A stretch of DNA of 64,000 nucleotides from an uncultured Chthonomonadales bacterium (GTDB lineage Bacteria; Armatimonadota; Chthonomonadetes; Chthonomonadales; CAJBBX01), in the NCBI GenBank assembly GCA_938005745.1, contig CALLMM010000011.1:62001-126000 (forward strand), written 5' to 3'. The translations under genes and the position numbers were made by a program. Below are positions 37,741 to 48,300 of the stretch, piece by piece. The stretch's first letter is position 1. Each line of letters starts with the position of its first letter. The notes beneath the pieces were generated by a model. That model ran no database searches. It saw only the letters and a list, made by a program, of their open reading frames with translations, and was not told where the DNA came from.

Positions 37741-39501
37741 ATGCGAAACTTTTTCCGGCTTCTACACGAAGTCAGACGCTACTGGAAGGTCCTGCTGCTC
37801 ATCGGCGTACTGACGCTGATGGCTGCAGCGCTCGGTCTTCCCGGTCCCCTCATCGTCAAATACCTCGTTGACCACCTTGTCAACCGTCAGCCCTTCAGCA
37901 TCTTTGCGGTCTTCTGCGCCCTCGTCGGAGTCGCCATCGCCAGCGGTCTGGTGGGATTTGCCCTCACCATGTCGGTCACCTATCTCGGGCAGCGTTTCAA
38001 GCTCGATATGCGCCGCAAGCTCTACGGACATATGCAGACCCTCTCACTGGGCTACTTCGAGAAGAACCAGACCGGCAAGCTGATGTCCAACATCACCAAC
38101 GATGTGGCGACGCTTGATCAACTGATCGGCGGCGGATTTGTAACCCTCGTCTCCGATCTGGTAACCCTCACCGCAGTCCTTATCATCATCTTCACCATGA
38201 ACTGGCAGCTTGCGCTGGTGGGCATGTCGGTATTCCCCTTCTACATCGCCAACTATCTGCTGCATATCGGCAAGATCAAGAGCACGGCGGACGACATCCG
38301 CGAAGAGCGCGACGTGATGCTGGGCGACCTGCAGGAGAAGCTGGCGGGCGCGCTGGTGGTCAAGTCGTACGCCAAAGAGCGTTCAGAGGTGCTGCAGTTC
38401 GTCGGTCAGAACCGGAGCCTGTTGAACCTGAACGTCCGACAGGGCGTGCTGGGAACCCGTCTGTGGACGATCGCCGAGTTTATTGGAAGCGGTCTGGGCG
38501 TCGCGCTGATCCTCTGGTTCGGCGGACGCCAGGTGATGCAGGGCAACCTGTCGCCCGGCGCGCTGGTGGCGTTCGTCTCCTTCATCACCGGCTATCTCTA
38601 CGGTCCCATCCTGCGCCTGATCCAGTTAAACGACCAGATCGCGCGCACTAACGCCGCGCTCCGGCGCATCTTTGCCACGCTCGACACCGAGCCAAACATC
38701 AAAGACCGCCCCGACGCCATTCCTCTGCCTCCCATTCAGGGAGCGGTGCGCTATGAGAATGTCTGGTTTGAGTATGAGCCGGGTCAGCCGGTTCTCAAGG
38801 GGATCAACCTGGATATCAAACCGGGCATGATGGTCGCGCTGGTGGGGCAGTCCGGCTCCGGCAAGACGACGATGATCAACCTGCTGCAGCGGCACTACGA
38901 CGTGACGGAGGGCAGGATCACGGTTGACGGATACGACCTGCGCGACGTTACGCTGCTCTCGCTGCGAAAACAGGTGGGGGTCGTGATTCAGGAGACTATC
39001 CTGTTCAACACCACCATCCGCGAGAATATCCGCTACGGTCGGCTGGAGGCGACAGACGAAGAGGTGGAGGAGGCGGCGCGCGCCGCCAATATCGCCCATG
39101 TGATCGAGGGGCTTCCCAGAGGCTACGATACGCGAATCGGCGAGGAGGGGATCAAACTCTCCGGCGGAGAGAAACAGCGTCTTGCCATCGCCCGCGCCAT
39201 CCTCTCCGACCCGCGCATCCTGATCCTGGACGAAGCCACCTCCGCGCTGGACTCGGAGACGGAGACGCTTATTCAGGAGGCGCTGGAGCATCTGATGCAG
39301 GGACGCACCTCCTTTGTCATCGCACACCGCCTCTCGACCATCGTCAAAGCCGACCTGATCGTCGTCATGGAGAAAGGGGTCATCCGGGAGATGGGCAGTC
39401 ATCAGGAGCTGCTGCAGCAGGGCGGCGTCTACGCCGGTCTCTACAACCAGCAGTTCAAAGTCGCTCTGGACGCGATCCAGACGGAGGGAGCCGCTGCCTA
39501 G
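37741..39501 (+). CDS. ABC exporter half-transporter, subunit 1
   Basis: The protein has 586 residues. ATG 37741 is preferred because the in-frame ATG at 37684 lies in the loop of the leader hairpin. It has six membrane helices (about 18-320, exporter type) fused to an ATPase domain. Walker A GQSGSGKTT, signature LSGGEKQR, Walker B ILILDEATSALD and the H-loop IAHRLST are all canonical. This MsbA/LmrA-like layout exports lipids, peptides or drugs; the substrate is unknown. The second half-transporter follows 16 bases later, so the functional unit is most likely a heterodimer. Confidence 0.93.
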   Translation: MRNFFRLLHEVRRYWKVLLLIGVLTLMAAALGLPGPLIVKYLVDHLVNRQPFSIFAVFCALVGVAIASGLVGFALTMSVTYLGQRFKLDMRRKLYGHMQTLSLGYFEKNQTGKLMSNITNDVATLDQLIGGGFVTLVSDLVTLTAVLIIIFTMNWQLALVGMSVFPFYIANYLLHIGKIKSTADDIREERDVMLGDLQEKLAGALVVKSYAKERSEVLQFVGQNRSLLNLNVRQGVLGTRLWTIAEFIGSGLGVALILWFGGRQVMQGNLSPGALVAFVSFITGYLYGPILRLIQLNDQIARTNAALRRIFATLDTEPNIKDRPDAIPLPPIQGAVRYENVWFEYEPGQPVLKGINLDIKPGMMVALVGQSGSGKTTMINLLQRHYDVTEGRITVDGYDLRDVTLLSLRKQVGVVIQETILFNTTIRENIRYGRLEATDEEVEEAARAANIAHVIEGLPRGYDTRIGEEGIKLSGGEKQRLAIARAILSDPRILILDEATSALDSETETLIQEALEHLMQGRTSFVIAHRLSTIVKADLIVVMEKGVIREMGSHQELLQQGGVYAGLYNQQFKVALDAIQTEGAAA

Positions 39502-39517
39502 CGGCAAAAAGCCAGCC

Positions 39518-41272
39518 ATGAATAACTTCTCGCGACTGTTGAGCTACCTGAAACCCTACCGCGCACGGGTCGTGATGGCGGTTGGGCTGATGGTGCTGGT
39601 CACGCTGACCGCACTGCCGATGCCGCGGATCACGCAGTACGTCATTGACGTGGCGCTGCCGAAAAAGCAGTACCACGCCCTTAACTACGTCTTCCTGATG
39701 GTGGTGCTGCTCTATCTGGTGCGCGGGACGATCTCCTTCCTGCTCAACTATACGATCAGCTGGCTCGGACAGCGGATCGTCTTCGACCTGCGCTTTCAAT
39801 CCTACCGGCACATCAACCGGCTGTCGCTCGCCTACTACGACAAGCGGCAGACCGGCAAGATCATGGCGCGCGTGATTGACGACATCAACGTCATTCAGTA
39901 CATGATCACCGGCGGCTTTGTGACACTGATTACCGACATTCTGACGCTGGTGGTCGTCATCCCGGTGATCTTCTGGATGGACTGGCGGCTCGCGTTCATC
40001 TCCATTACCGTCGTCCCGATCTACGTCGCCTGCTACAAACTGTTCCTGAAGCGGATTCGCCGGCTGAGCGAGCAGCTGCGGGAGAAGTGGGACGCGCTGC
40101 TGGGCGCGCTGCAGGAGAAGATTGCAGGCATCACAGTCGTGAAGGCGTTTGCGCGAGAGGAGCATGAGACCGAGCGGTTCATGCTGACCGTGCAGGACAA
40201 CTTCTCGCTCGGAATGCAGCAGGCGAAACTCAACCGCACGCTTGGCGTCGTCGCTACCGTGATCCGCGCCGTCGGAACGGGCCTCATCTTCTGGATGGGC
40301 ACCAAACTGGTGCTGGGCGAGCAGCTTCAACCGGGCGAGCTGATCGCCTTTGTCGGGTATATCGGCTATCTCTACGACCCCTCCGTGCGTCTGGTGGATT
40401 TCAACATCCAGGCGCAGTGGGCGGGTGCGGCAATGGATCGCGTCTTTGAGACGCTGGATACGCGACCGGAGATCACCGATGCGCCCAACGCAATCACCAT
40501 CCGTGATATGAAGGGAGCGGTCGAGTTCCGCAACGTTACCTTCGGCTATGAACCCGACAACCCGGTACTCCGCAACATCAACCTGAAGGTGGAGCCGGGC
40601 AAAGTCGTCGCCATCGTCGGACCCTCCGGCGCGGGCAAGACCAGTCTGGTGAACCTGATCGCCCGCTTCTATGACGTGACGGAGGGCGCGGTGCTGATTG
40701 ACGGGGTGGATGTGCGGCAGATCCGTCTGGAATCGATCCGACGCCAGATCGGCTACGTCAGTCAGGAGTCGCTGCTCTTCTCCGTCTCCATCCGGGAGAA
40801 TATCGCCTACGGCAACAAGGAGGCGACGGAGGAGCAGATCATTCAGGCGGCGAAAGACGCCGACCTGCACGACTTCATCATGTCGCTGCCGGACGGCTAT
40901 GACACCAAGATCGGCGAAGACGGGATCAAGATGTCGGTCGGACAGAAGCAGCGGCTGGCGATCGCCCGCGCCACACTGACCAATCCGCGTATCCTGATCC
41001 TGGATGACGCCACCTCCGCTCTCGACTCCAAAACCGAAGCCAACGTGCAGCAGGCGCTGGAGCGGGTTATGAAAGGGCGAACCAACTTCGTCATCGCCCA
41101 CCGCCTCTCCACCATTGTCAACGCCGATCAGATCGTCGTCATGGATCGCGGCGAGATCGTGGACATCGGGACGCATGCCGAACTGGTGGCGCGTCCGGGC
41201 GTCTATAAAAACCTGTACGATGAGCAGTTCAAGAGCGCGCAGGAGGAGGCGCTCTCCGCGCTGCTGGGATAA
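39518..41272 (+). CDS. ABC exporter half-transporter, subunit 2 (divergent ATPase motifs)
   Basis: The protein has 584 residues with the same fold as subunit 1. Walker A GPSGAGKTS is normal. The signature reads MSVGQ instead of LSGGQ, and Walker B ends in LDD, replacing the catalytic Glu with Asp. The H-loop is kept. Such asymmetry is known from heterodimeric exporters, where one of the two ATP sites hydrolyses poorly. The gene is certainly co-transcribed with subunit 1. A TATACT box lies just after the stop (41279-41284) but has no good -35, so it is not listed as a promoter. Confidence 0.93.
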   Translation: MNNFSRLLSYLKPYRARVVMAVGLMVLVTLTALPMPRITQYVIDVALPKKQYHALNYVFLMVVLLYLVRGTISFLLNYTISWLGQRIVFDLRFQSYRHINRLSLAYYDKRQTGKIMARVIDDINVIQYMITGGFVTLITDILTLVVVIPVIFWMDWRLAFISITVVPIYVACYKLFLKRIRRLSEQLREKWDALLGALQEKIAGITVVKAFAREEHETERFMLTVQDNFSLGMQQAKLNRTLGVVATVIRAVGTGLIFWMGTKLVLGEQLQPGELIAFVGYIGYLYDPSVRLVDFNIQAQWAGAAMDRVFETLDTRPEITDAPNAITIRDMKGAVEFRNVTFGYEPDNPVLRNINLKVEPGKVVAIVGPSGAGKTSLVNLIARFYDVTEGAVLIDGVDVRQIRLESIRRQIGYVSQESLLFSVSIRENIAYGNKEATEEQIIQAAKDADLHDFIMSLPDGYDTKIGEDGIKMSVGQKQRLAIARATLTNPRILILDDATSALDSKTEANVQQALERVMKGRTNFVIAHRLSTIVNADQIVVMDRGEIVDIGTHAELVARPGVYKNLYDEQFKSAQEEALSALLG

Positions 41273-41384
41273 AAAAGGTATACTCTGGTAACGCAACCTT
41301 CAGACCGGCGCGTTACGTATAGAAGATGATCCGGGCGTCTTCCATAACGCTCGGACATCGCAAACTCCCCTGCAGGATGAATGC

Positions 41385-42038
41385 ATGATCAATAACCACC
41401 TCCTGTGGAACCTGTTTCTGGCGGTCATTCCAGTCGTTTTAGCCTGGACGCTCGCCTGGGGATTGACCCGGCAGGGCAAGCAGAGACATCTTCCGCTTCT
41501 GGTCTGCATCCCGCTGGCGGTCGCCTGGCTGGTCTTTTTGCCGAATACCTGTTACCTGCTGACACAGTGGCGGCATCTCCTCTTTGATGCGCGATGGGAG
41601 GGGCTGCTGGACGCCGGACACGCGGACCGATACGCCATGCTCTCCACCGCCAAGTGGTCGCTCTTCTTTCTCGTCTACAGCGGAACCGGCGTCATTCTCT
41701 TCACGCTGGCGATCCGACCGATGGAACGCTGGCTCCGCTCCATCCACCATAAGTTCTACCTGTATGCCCCCTTCTTCTTCTTCCTGATGTCGTTCGGGGT
41801 CTATCTGGGGCTGATCCCGCGCGCCAACTCCTGGGACATCCTGACCAATCCGCTCTGGCTGTGGCAGCAGTCTCTCTCCGCGCTGAGCAATCCCACGCTG
41901 ATGTCCGCCATCATCGTCTTCGCGCTGATCCTGTGGGCGCTCTATGAGGCGATTGACCTGTGGATAGACGGGGTCGCGGAGCGGCTACACCGCTGGGGCA
42001 TACTGCGCTCTCCGGCGCGCGCCCGCGCAACGGCGTAG
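41385..42038 (+). CDS. DUF1361 membrane protein
   Basis: The protein has 217 residues with about six membrane helices. The conserved FLPNTCYLLTQWRHL and the later SFGVYLGLIPRANSWDI match DUF1361, a bacterial membrane family of unknown function. CAGGATG lies upstream of the ATG. It is followed 7 bases later by the DUF190 gene, so the two are probably co-transcribed. Confidence 0.85.
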   Translation: MINNHLLWNLFLAVIPVVLAWTLAWGLTRQGKQRHLPLLVCIPLAVAWLVFLPNTCYLLTQWRHLLFDARWEGLLDAGHADRYAMLSTAKWSLFFLVYSGTGVILFTLAIRPMERWLRSIHHKFYLYAPFFFFLMSFGVYLGLIPRANSWDILTNPLWLWQQSLSALSNPTLMSAIIVFALILWALYEAIDLWIDGVAERLHRWGILRSPARARATA

Positions 42039-42045
42039 AACTGCC

Positions 42046-42435
42046 ATGAAGATCGTCGGTGACGTTCATGGCGCGAGCGCAGCCCGAAATTCGGGCAAAC
42101 ATCTCTCGATCTTCATCGGCGAATCCGACCGATGGCACGGCAAGCCGCTCCACATGGCGATCGTGGAGCGCGCCCGTCAGGAAGGGCTGGCGGGAGCCAC
42201 CGTAACGCGGGGCATCGAGGGATTCGGAGCCAACAGCCGTATCCATACCGCCTCCATCCTGCGCCTTTCGGAGGACCTGCCGATCAAAATCGAGATCATT
42301 GACAGCGCAGAACGCATCGCCCGGTTCCTCCCGACGCTCGAGGCGATGGTGACGGAGGGACTGATCACCCTGCAGGACTGCGAGATCATCAAGTACGCTC
42401 ACGCGCCTCTCCAACAGACCGGGAACACGCCATGA
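42046..42435 (+). CDS. DUF190 (PII-like) protein
   Basis: The protein has 129 residues. KHLSIFIGESDRWHGKPLHMAIVERARQEG (shown here in part as its hallmark GESDRWHGKPL) and the following GATVTRGIEGFG identify DUF190. This small alpha/beta family resembles PII signalling proteins in fold and often sits near CrcB fluoride channels. No crcB gene is visible here. The gene overlaps the PHP-phosphatase gene by four bases (ATGA), which indicates translational coupling. Confidence 0.88.
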   Translation: MKIVGDVHGASAARNSGKHLSIFIGESDRWHGKPLHMAIVERARQEGLAGATVTRGIEGFGANSRIHTASILRLSEDLPIKIEIIDSAERIARFLPTLEAMVTEGLITLQDCEIIKYAHAPLQQTGNTP

Positions 42436-43223
42436 CAACCTCCTATCATAACCATTCCACCTGGAGCGACGGAACCACCGCAATTTCCGAGATGGTTTCC
42501 GCCGCCGAACAGATCGGGCTGCTGGAGGTGGGCGTCTCCGACCACTTTGTGCTCTATCCCGGAGGCGAACAGGTCGGATGGACGATGCCGCTGGATCGGC
42601 TGGGGGAGTATCTGGAGGATATCCAGGCGGCGGCGCGGGGCGCGAAGGTGACGGTGCGCGCCGGCATAGAAGCCGACTTCTTCCCGGAGACCGTCGAGAC
42701 GCTGCGCGCAATTCTGGCGCAGCACCCGTTCGACTACGTGATCGGGTCGGTGCACTATCTGGACGGCTTCCCGATTGATGAGCACCGCCGCTTCTGGGAC
42801 GCCCTCTCCGTGGAGCAGCGCGAGGAGAAGTGGCGGCTCTACTGGGAGCGGATCCGGCAGCTAGCGCAGAGCCGGGTCTACGACTTCGTGGGTCACCTCG
42901 ATCTGCCCAAAAAGTTCGGACACCGCCCGACCATCTCGCACGCGGAGGCGCAGACCGCCGCGCTGGACGCCATCGCCGCCGCAGACATGGCGATTGAGAT
43001 CAATACCGCCGGATGGAGCCTGCCGGCGCAGGAAGCCTATCCCGCGCTCTCGCTTCTGCGCGCCGCCCGCGAACGCGACATTCCCCTGCTCATCAACGCC
43101 GACGCGCACGCCCCCGCACATCTCACCCGTCACTTCGACCGCGCCCGCGACCTCGCCCGTGAAGCCGGGTACGACCATCTTGTCCGCTACGAGCGGCGTC
43201 AGCGAGTCGCCGTCCCGCTCTGA
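42432..43223 (+). CDS. PHP-family histidinol-phosphatase-like protein
   Basis: The protein has 263 residues. Metal-binding motifs of the PHP fold are visible: HNHSTWSDG at the start, GVSDHFV, a Glu in AGIEADFF, GSVHYLDGFPID, DFVGHLDLPKKFG and the closing INADAHAP. The order matches HisJ-type histidinol phosphatases, which remove phosphate from L-histidinol phosphate in histidine synthesis. No other his genes are nearby, so a different phosphoester substrate is possible. The ATG lies inside the DUF190 stop. Confidence 0.85.
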   Translation: MTTSYHNHSTWSDGTTAISEMVSAAEQIGLLEVGVSDHFVLYPGGEQVGWTMPLDRLGEYLEDIQAAARGAKVTVRAGIEADFFPETVETLRAILAQHPFDYVIGSVHYLDGFPIDEHRRFWDALSVEQREEKWRLYWERIRQLAQSRVYDFVGHLDLPKKFGHRPTISHAEAQTAALDAIAAADMAIEINTAGWSLPAQEAYPALSLLRAARERDIPLLINADAHAPAHLTRHFDRARDLAREAGYDHLVRYERRQRVAVPL

Positions 43224-43243
43224 CGCGCCGCCCACCGACTAGA

Positions 43244-44272
43244 CTAATCCCGCGTCGGCGCCTTTACCCGCTCCAGCAGCAGCTTGATGATCCGGTCCGA
43301 ATCCATGCCTTCGGCTTCCGCGTTGAAGTTGGTGATGATCCGATGGCGCAGCACCGGCAGGGCGACCGCCGCCACGTCGCGGGTCGTGGCATCGTGGCGT
43401 CCGTAGAGTGCGGCGCGCGCCTTTGCTCCCAGCACCAGATACTGCGAGGCGCGCGGTCCGGCTCCCCAGCTCACGTACTCCCGGATGAAGTCCGGCGCCT
43501 CCGGCTCGGTCGGGCGCGTGGCGCGGGCAAGCTCCATCGCATAATGCAGCACGTGATCCGCCGCGATGATACGCCGCACGGTCTCCTGCAGCGCGATGAT
43601 ATCCTCCGCATGCAGGGTCTCCGAGACCTCAGATCGGAGCGCGCCGGTGGTGGCGCGAAGGATGCCCATCTCCTCCTCCGCGCTGGGATAGCGCACCGAG
43701 ATCATAAACATAAAGCGGTCGAGCTGCGCCTCCGGCAGAGGATAGGTCCCCTCCTGCTCGATGGGGTTCTGGGTCGCCAGCACGAAGAACGGCTCCGGAA
43801 GCGGATAGGAGTGTCCCGCCGCCGTCACGTGATGCTCCTGCATCGCCTCCAGCAGAGCCGCCTGCGTCTTCGGGGGCGTGCGGTTGATCTCGTCGGCGAG
43901 GATCATGTTGGCGAAGATCGGTCCGCGGGCGAACACAAAGGAGCGTTCGCGGGTTATCTTATCCTCCTGTATGATCTCGGTTCCGGTAATGTCAGCGGGC
44001 ATCAGGTCGGGGGTGAACTGAATGCGCTTAAAGGAGAGGGAGAGCGTGCGCGCCAGCGTGCTGACCAGCAGCGTCTTCGCCAGCCCCGGCACGCCCACCA
44101 GCACGCAGTGACCGCGCGCAAAGATCGCGATCATCAGCTCCTCGATCACCTCATGCTGCCCGATCACCACGCGCCCGATCTGCGAACGGATATTTTCGTA
44201 GGCGTCATGCAGCCTCTGCAGCGCCTGCTCGTCAGGATGCTCCCGGGAGGCGGCTGTTTCCGGGTTCGTCAT
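43244..44272 (-). CDS. MoxR-family AAA+ ATPase
   Basis: The protein has 342 residues. Walker A is GVPGLAKT (the usual GxPGxAKT of MoxR). Walker B is ILADEINRTPPKTQAALLEAMQE, followed by the sensor segment VLATQNPIEQEGTYPLPEAQLDRF. MoxR ATPases act as chaperones that mature partner complexes, normally with DUF58 and VWA proteins. None of those follows here: the downstream gene is convergent. It is the last gene of a three-gene minus-strand operon (DUF4175, repeat protein, MoxR) with a 12-base gap before it. Confidence 0.93.
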   Translation of the reverse strand: MTNPETAASREHPDEQALQRLHDAYENIRSQIGRVVIGQHEVIEELMIAIFARGHCVLVGVPGLAKTLLVSTLARTLSLSFKRIQFTPDLMPADITGTEIIQEDKITRERSFVFARGPIFANMILADEINRTPPKTQAALLEAMQEHHVTAAGHSYPLPEPFFVLATQNPIEQEGTYPLPEAQLDRFMFMISVRYPSAEEEMGILRATTGALRSEVSETLHAEDIIALQETVRRIIAADHVLHYAMELARATRPTEPEAPDFIREYVSWGAGPRASQYLVLGAKARAALYGRHDATTRDVAAVALPVLRHRIITNFNAEAEGMDSDRIIKLLLERVKAPTRD

Positions 44273-44284
44273 ATCTCATCGCTC

Positions 44285-45322
44285 CTATTTTTGATAGATC
44301 GGCAGCAGTCCCGCCGGAACCTGCAGTACCAGTACCGCCATTGCGGTTGCATATTCGGGACCGGGGCTGTCGTTCCAGCTTCCATCCGGACGCTGGGTGG
44401 AGATCAGCCGCTCCCGCACCGTGACAAACCACCGTTTCCAGGGTTCGCCGCCCACCTGATACCATGCCTGCGTGCAGTAGTAGAGCGCGTAAAAGTAGTG
44501 CTGCCGGTACGCCCACTCATAGGTCTCCAGCGGATGCTCCTGAAGATACTGCAGACCGCCCCGACACTCCGGCGAATTGCGCTCGCCCGTCAGAAACAGG
44601 CACAGCACTGCGGCTCCCGTGCGCGCCGGTCCGGATCCGCGAATATTCGCCTGATAGCTGAAGCCGCCGTCGGGGTTGTTGGCGCAGCGTTTGATATAGC
44701 TGACGGCTTTGCGGATCGTCTCCTCCGGGACTTTGATGCCGGCGTTGGCGGCGGCGCGCAGCGCGACCACCTGCACCGCTGTCACGGAGATATCGGCGTC
44801 GGCGACCTGCGGCTGATACCGCCAGCCCCCTTCCGCATTCTGCGTGTTGCAGATTAGCTGCACTGCGCCCTCCAGCTTTGAGCGGAAGTCCTCGCGCTTC
44901 GTCATGCCGTAGAGTTCCGCTAGCGCCAGTGTGGCAAATCCGTGTCCGTACATCGGCGGACCGGCTCCGCCCCCCCGCGCCACCAGTCCGTTGCGCTGAA
45001 CACTGTCGGCGAGCCAGTCCACGGCGCGGTTGAGCAGATCGCCGTACTTGCCGCGCCCCGGCTGATGTCCCGCCGAAAGAAACGCCATCACGCACAGCCC
45101 GGTCACGGCAGCATCCTGATTGTAGACGCCGCTGTTCCAGTTGCCTCCTGGCTGCTGGCGGGCTGCCAGATACTCCAGCCCGCGCTGCATCGCCGCCTCC
45201 GACTTCGGCGTTCCCAAATACTCGCGCGCTTCGACATCGAACGGGTTCTTCTGCTGCGCCTGCGCCGAAAGCGCGGCGGACGCCGCAAGCAGGAGTATCA
45301 GAAACAGGCGGATTCGCTTCAT
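44285..45322 (-). CDS. Exported squalene-cyclase/prenyltransferase-fold repeat protein
   Basis: The protein has 345 residues with a clear signal peptide (MKRIRLFLILLLAASAALSAQAQ, cleavage after AQA). It has several alpha/alpha-toroid repeats: GLEYLAARQQPGGNWN, AVDWLADSVQRNG, CNTQNAEGGWRYQP, VSYIKRCANNPDGGFSY and LISTQRPDGSWND. The catalytic DxDD of squalene-hopene cyclases is absent, so enzyme activity is doubtful and a binding role is more likely. Similar proteins accompany MoxR/DUF4175 genes in other bacteria by my recollection. The spacing to MoxR is 12 bases. Confidence 0.85.
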   Translation of the reverse strand: MKRIRLFLILLLAASAALSAQAQQKNPFDVEAREYLGTPKSEAAMQRGLEYLAARQQPGGNWNSGVYNQDAAVTGLCVMAFLSAGHQPGRGKYGDLLNRAVDWLADSVQRNGLVARGGGAGPPMYGHGFATLALAELYGMTKREDFRSKLEGAVQLICNTQNAEGGWRYQPQVADADISVTAVQVVALRAAANAGIKVPEETIRKAVSYIKRCANNPDGGFSYQANIRGSGPARTGAAVLCLFLTGERNSPECRGGLQYLQEHPLETYEWAYRQHYFYALYYCTQAWYQVGGEPWKRWFVTVRERLISTQRPDGSWNDSPGPEYATAMAVLVLQVPAGLLPIYQK

Positions 45323-45358
45323 CCGTCGTCTCTCACTTTCTATGCATCATGGAGCCGG

Positions 45359-48300
45359 CTATCGCCCTCCCCCGCGCTCAGACAGAGCCTTATAGTACTG
45401 GTTCACCAGGTCGCGGTACTCGGCGGGAACCCGCTCCTGACGTCCTTCGCGCATGGCGCGCTGCGCCCGCGGCGAGAGGTCGGTCATGCGACCTGCGCGC
45501 GGATCGGGCGCGCCGAACGGTCCGGTCTTCGGCTCAACCACCGGCGCGAAGGTGCGGCTGGCGGGCTGATTACCGCCGAGCTGCTGCTGCTGTCCTGACT
45601 GCTGCTGTTGCTGCTGCTGGGCGCGCTGCTGACGCTGCTGGCGCATCGCCTGCTGCGTCTGCCCGATAGCTCTATCCAGCATCCGAACGATCTGCCCCTG
45701 CCTCTCCTGGGTCGGCTTGCCCGTCTCCGACTGCTGGAGCATGTCCATCACATCTTCCATCTGTTCCGCCGCCTTCTGAACGCCCTGCGCGATCTCCGGA
45801 TTTCCGCGAAGCTGCTGCGCAGCGCGCTGCGTGATCCGCTGGGTCTCCCGCTGCGCCTGATTCAGGTAGTTGAGTTCGCGCTGCTGGTCAGCGGACATAC
45901 TGCGATTGGGGTTGCGATTTCGCCGCTGATCCAGACTGGTGGTCTCCTGCTGAATCTGCGCCTCCATCTCTCTCGCCAGTCGAAGCTCCCCGGCGGCTTC
46001 CGACATCTGCTGCTCGGCGCTGGACTGCTGACCGCCGCTCTGCGCCTGCTGCTGCGCGCCCTGCGCCTGCTGCGCCAGAGAGCGCGCGATTCGCTCCAGC
46101 GTCTGCGCGGCGTACTCCTGCTGACGCTGTGTGTCCTCGCCGGTATTCTGCTGCTCCAGACTGCGCGTCGCGTTGCCCATGCGTCGGCTCGCCTCCCCGA
46201 GCGCCCATTTGAACGCCTCCGTCGGCATCTGCGAATTCAGGCTCTGACTGCGCTCCAGCAGTTTCGACTGCTGCTGGGCAAGCTGCCGGGCGCGCTGCTG
46301 CTGTGACGGGGAGAGTTGACCGTTCTGCCGCTGACGGTCAAGCTGTTCGGTCTGCCTCTCCAGACCGCGCTGCTCCTTTGCTAGCTGCTCGACTGCGCGC
46401 TGCATCCTGCGGGCGTCCGCCTGCTGCTGCATCTTCCGCGCGGCGTCCCGCAGCTCCAGCGCCGCCTGGAACAGCTGCCGCGTCGCCTCCTGCGCCGATG
46501 GAGCCGCCATGTCCGCATCGTTTTTTTCGAGCTGGCTCTCCGCCTGGTTCAGAAGATCGCGGGCGCGGTTGACGGAGGTCTGCGCGCGCGGCACATCTTT
46601 GATCTGCGGCGAGACCTGCTCCGCCTGCCTGCCCAGCCCCTGCTCCTCCCTGGCAAGCTGACGGGTCTGCTCGGTGTTGGGACCGCTGCGAATGGCGCGC
46701 GCGATCCGGCTCTGCTCCGTCGCCATCCTCTGCAGACGATCTGCGATCTGCTCAAGCTGTTCGGCGCGCCGCTCCATCTGCGCATCCTGTTGCTGCTGCG
46801 CCGCCTGATCCAGGTTCTCCGCCAGCTCCTGCAGATCGCGCGCCGCCTCACTCTGCTGCGGCTCCGCCTCGGAGGGCTGCCCGGACTGCAGATTGCGCTG
46901 CGCCGCGCTCTGCTTCTGCGTCGTTCCCGCCTGCCGGGACTGCTGCGAGGCTCTCTGGAGCGCGGAGGCGTTCTGTTGACCGCGCTCGCTGGCGTCGCGC
47001 GCCGCCTGCTGCACCTGATTTTGAAGATTCTCCGTCTGCGCGCGCAGCTGCGCCTGTCTTCGCGCCAGATCGTTCAGACGCGCCCGCTCCTGCGCAGACA
47101 TCTGCGCGGGGGATCGGTTGCCCATCTGCGCCTTCGCCAACGCCGACTCTTCGGCAAGCTGCTGCTGCTCCCGCGCCAGCCGCTCCGCCTCCTGCGCCAT
47201 CTGCGCGGCGTCCGGTGCGCGGCTTGCCTGCTGCGCCAGCCGCTCCATCTCGCGCCGGATCTGCTCCTGCTGCCGGGAAGCCTCCGACAGCGCGCCCCGT
47301 CGGATGCTCTCAGACGCCTGCGGCATCGCCTGCCGCCCCAGCTGCTCCAGGCTCCGGGAAGCCTCCTCTCTGCGCTGAAGCGAGGAGGACGACGCCAGAC
47401 GATTATCCCGGAGCTGCTCATTGGTCTGCTGCATGCGCCGCGAAAGATCCACGGTCTCCTGTGCAAGGCTTCGCTGCGCCGACTCCGCCTGCGACTGCCG
47501 GTTCCGGTCTCCGGTGCGCTGCGCCTGCTGCACCTGCGCCTGCGCCTCCCGCTGACGCTGGATCAACTGCCGCAGGGTCTCCTCCTCCTGCCGCATCTGC
47601 GAATCGAGCCGCTCACGCATCTCCTGCGCGCCGACAATCGTTACCCGGTAGGACGCTGAACGCCCCGTATGCGGTCCGGAGACCGTATCGTTGTCGCGGG
47701 CGACCGCCTCATAGACCAGCGTATCGCCGGGTTTGAGATTGAGAGAACCGAGCTGCCACGGACCCGCCGCCGCCGCTTTCGGGCTGCCGTCCGCGCCGGG
47801 AAGCGGAACGGAGCCGCGTCTCTGCCCGACCCGGTAGTCGAGACGCAGCTCATTGACTCCGTAGTCGTCGGACGCCGTGACGCGCATCTGGATCACGCCT
47901 GCGGGCGTTCTCTCCAGATCCGCCCCCGGCTTTGCGATCTGCACCGTCGGCTTCTCATCCGGCTGTGCGCGAACGGTGTACTGCGGGGGGGGCGCAGCTT
48001 CAAAGCCGTTCCGGTCGGTCAGGCGCAGGCTGTAGCTCATATCCTTCTGCACCATCATCTCGCCCTGCGCCCGCTCGCCATCTACCCGCCACGGCTCTTG
48101 CTTCGCGCCCTCCCCGATCATGGTCACCGCCTGCAGGGGTTTGCTGGCGGTCGCCTGTACCTGCACCCGCGTGCCGACCGGCGCAACGATATTCCCGGCG
48201 GTCGCCTCCACAACCTCCGGCGGACGGCGGGTATAGGACGGATAGGAGAGGTTCAGGCGCACCTGAAGGATCGTCGGGCGATCCTCCACACGCACCGTGT

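Noticed and set aside
41279-41284. TATACT box after the second ABC exporter gene
   Set aside because: No -35 element at a suitable distance; it may be chance in an A-rich patch.
45608-47659. Leu/Arg-rich plus-strand frames opposite the DUF4175 gene
   Set aside because: They are the complement of the Gln-rich coiled coil (CAG read as CTG) and have biased composition without domains.
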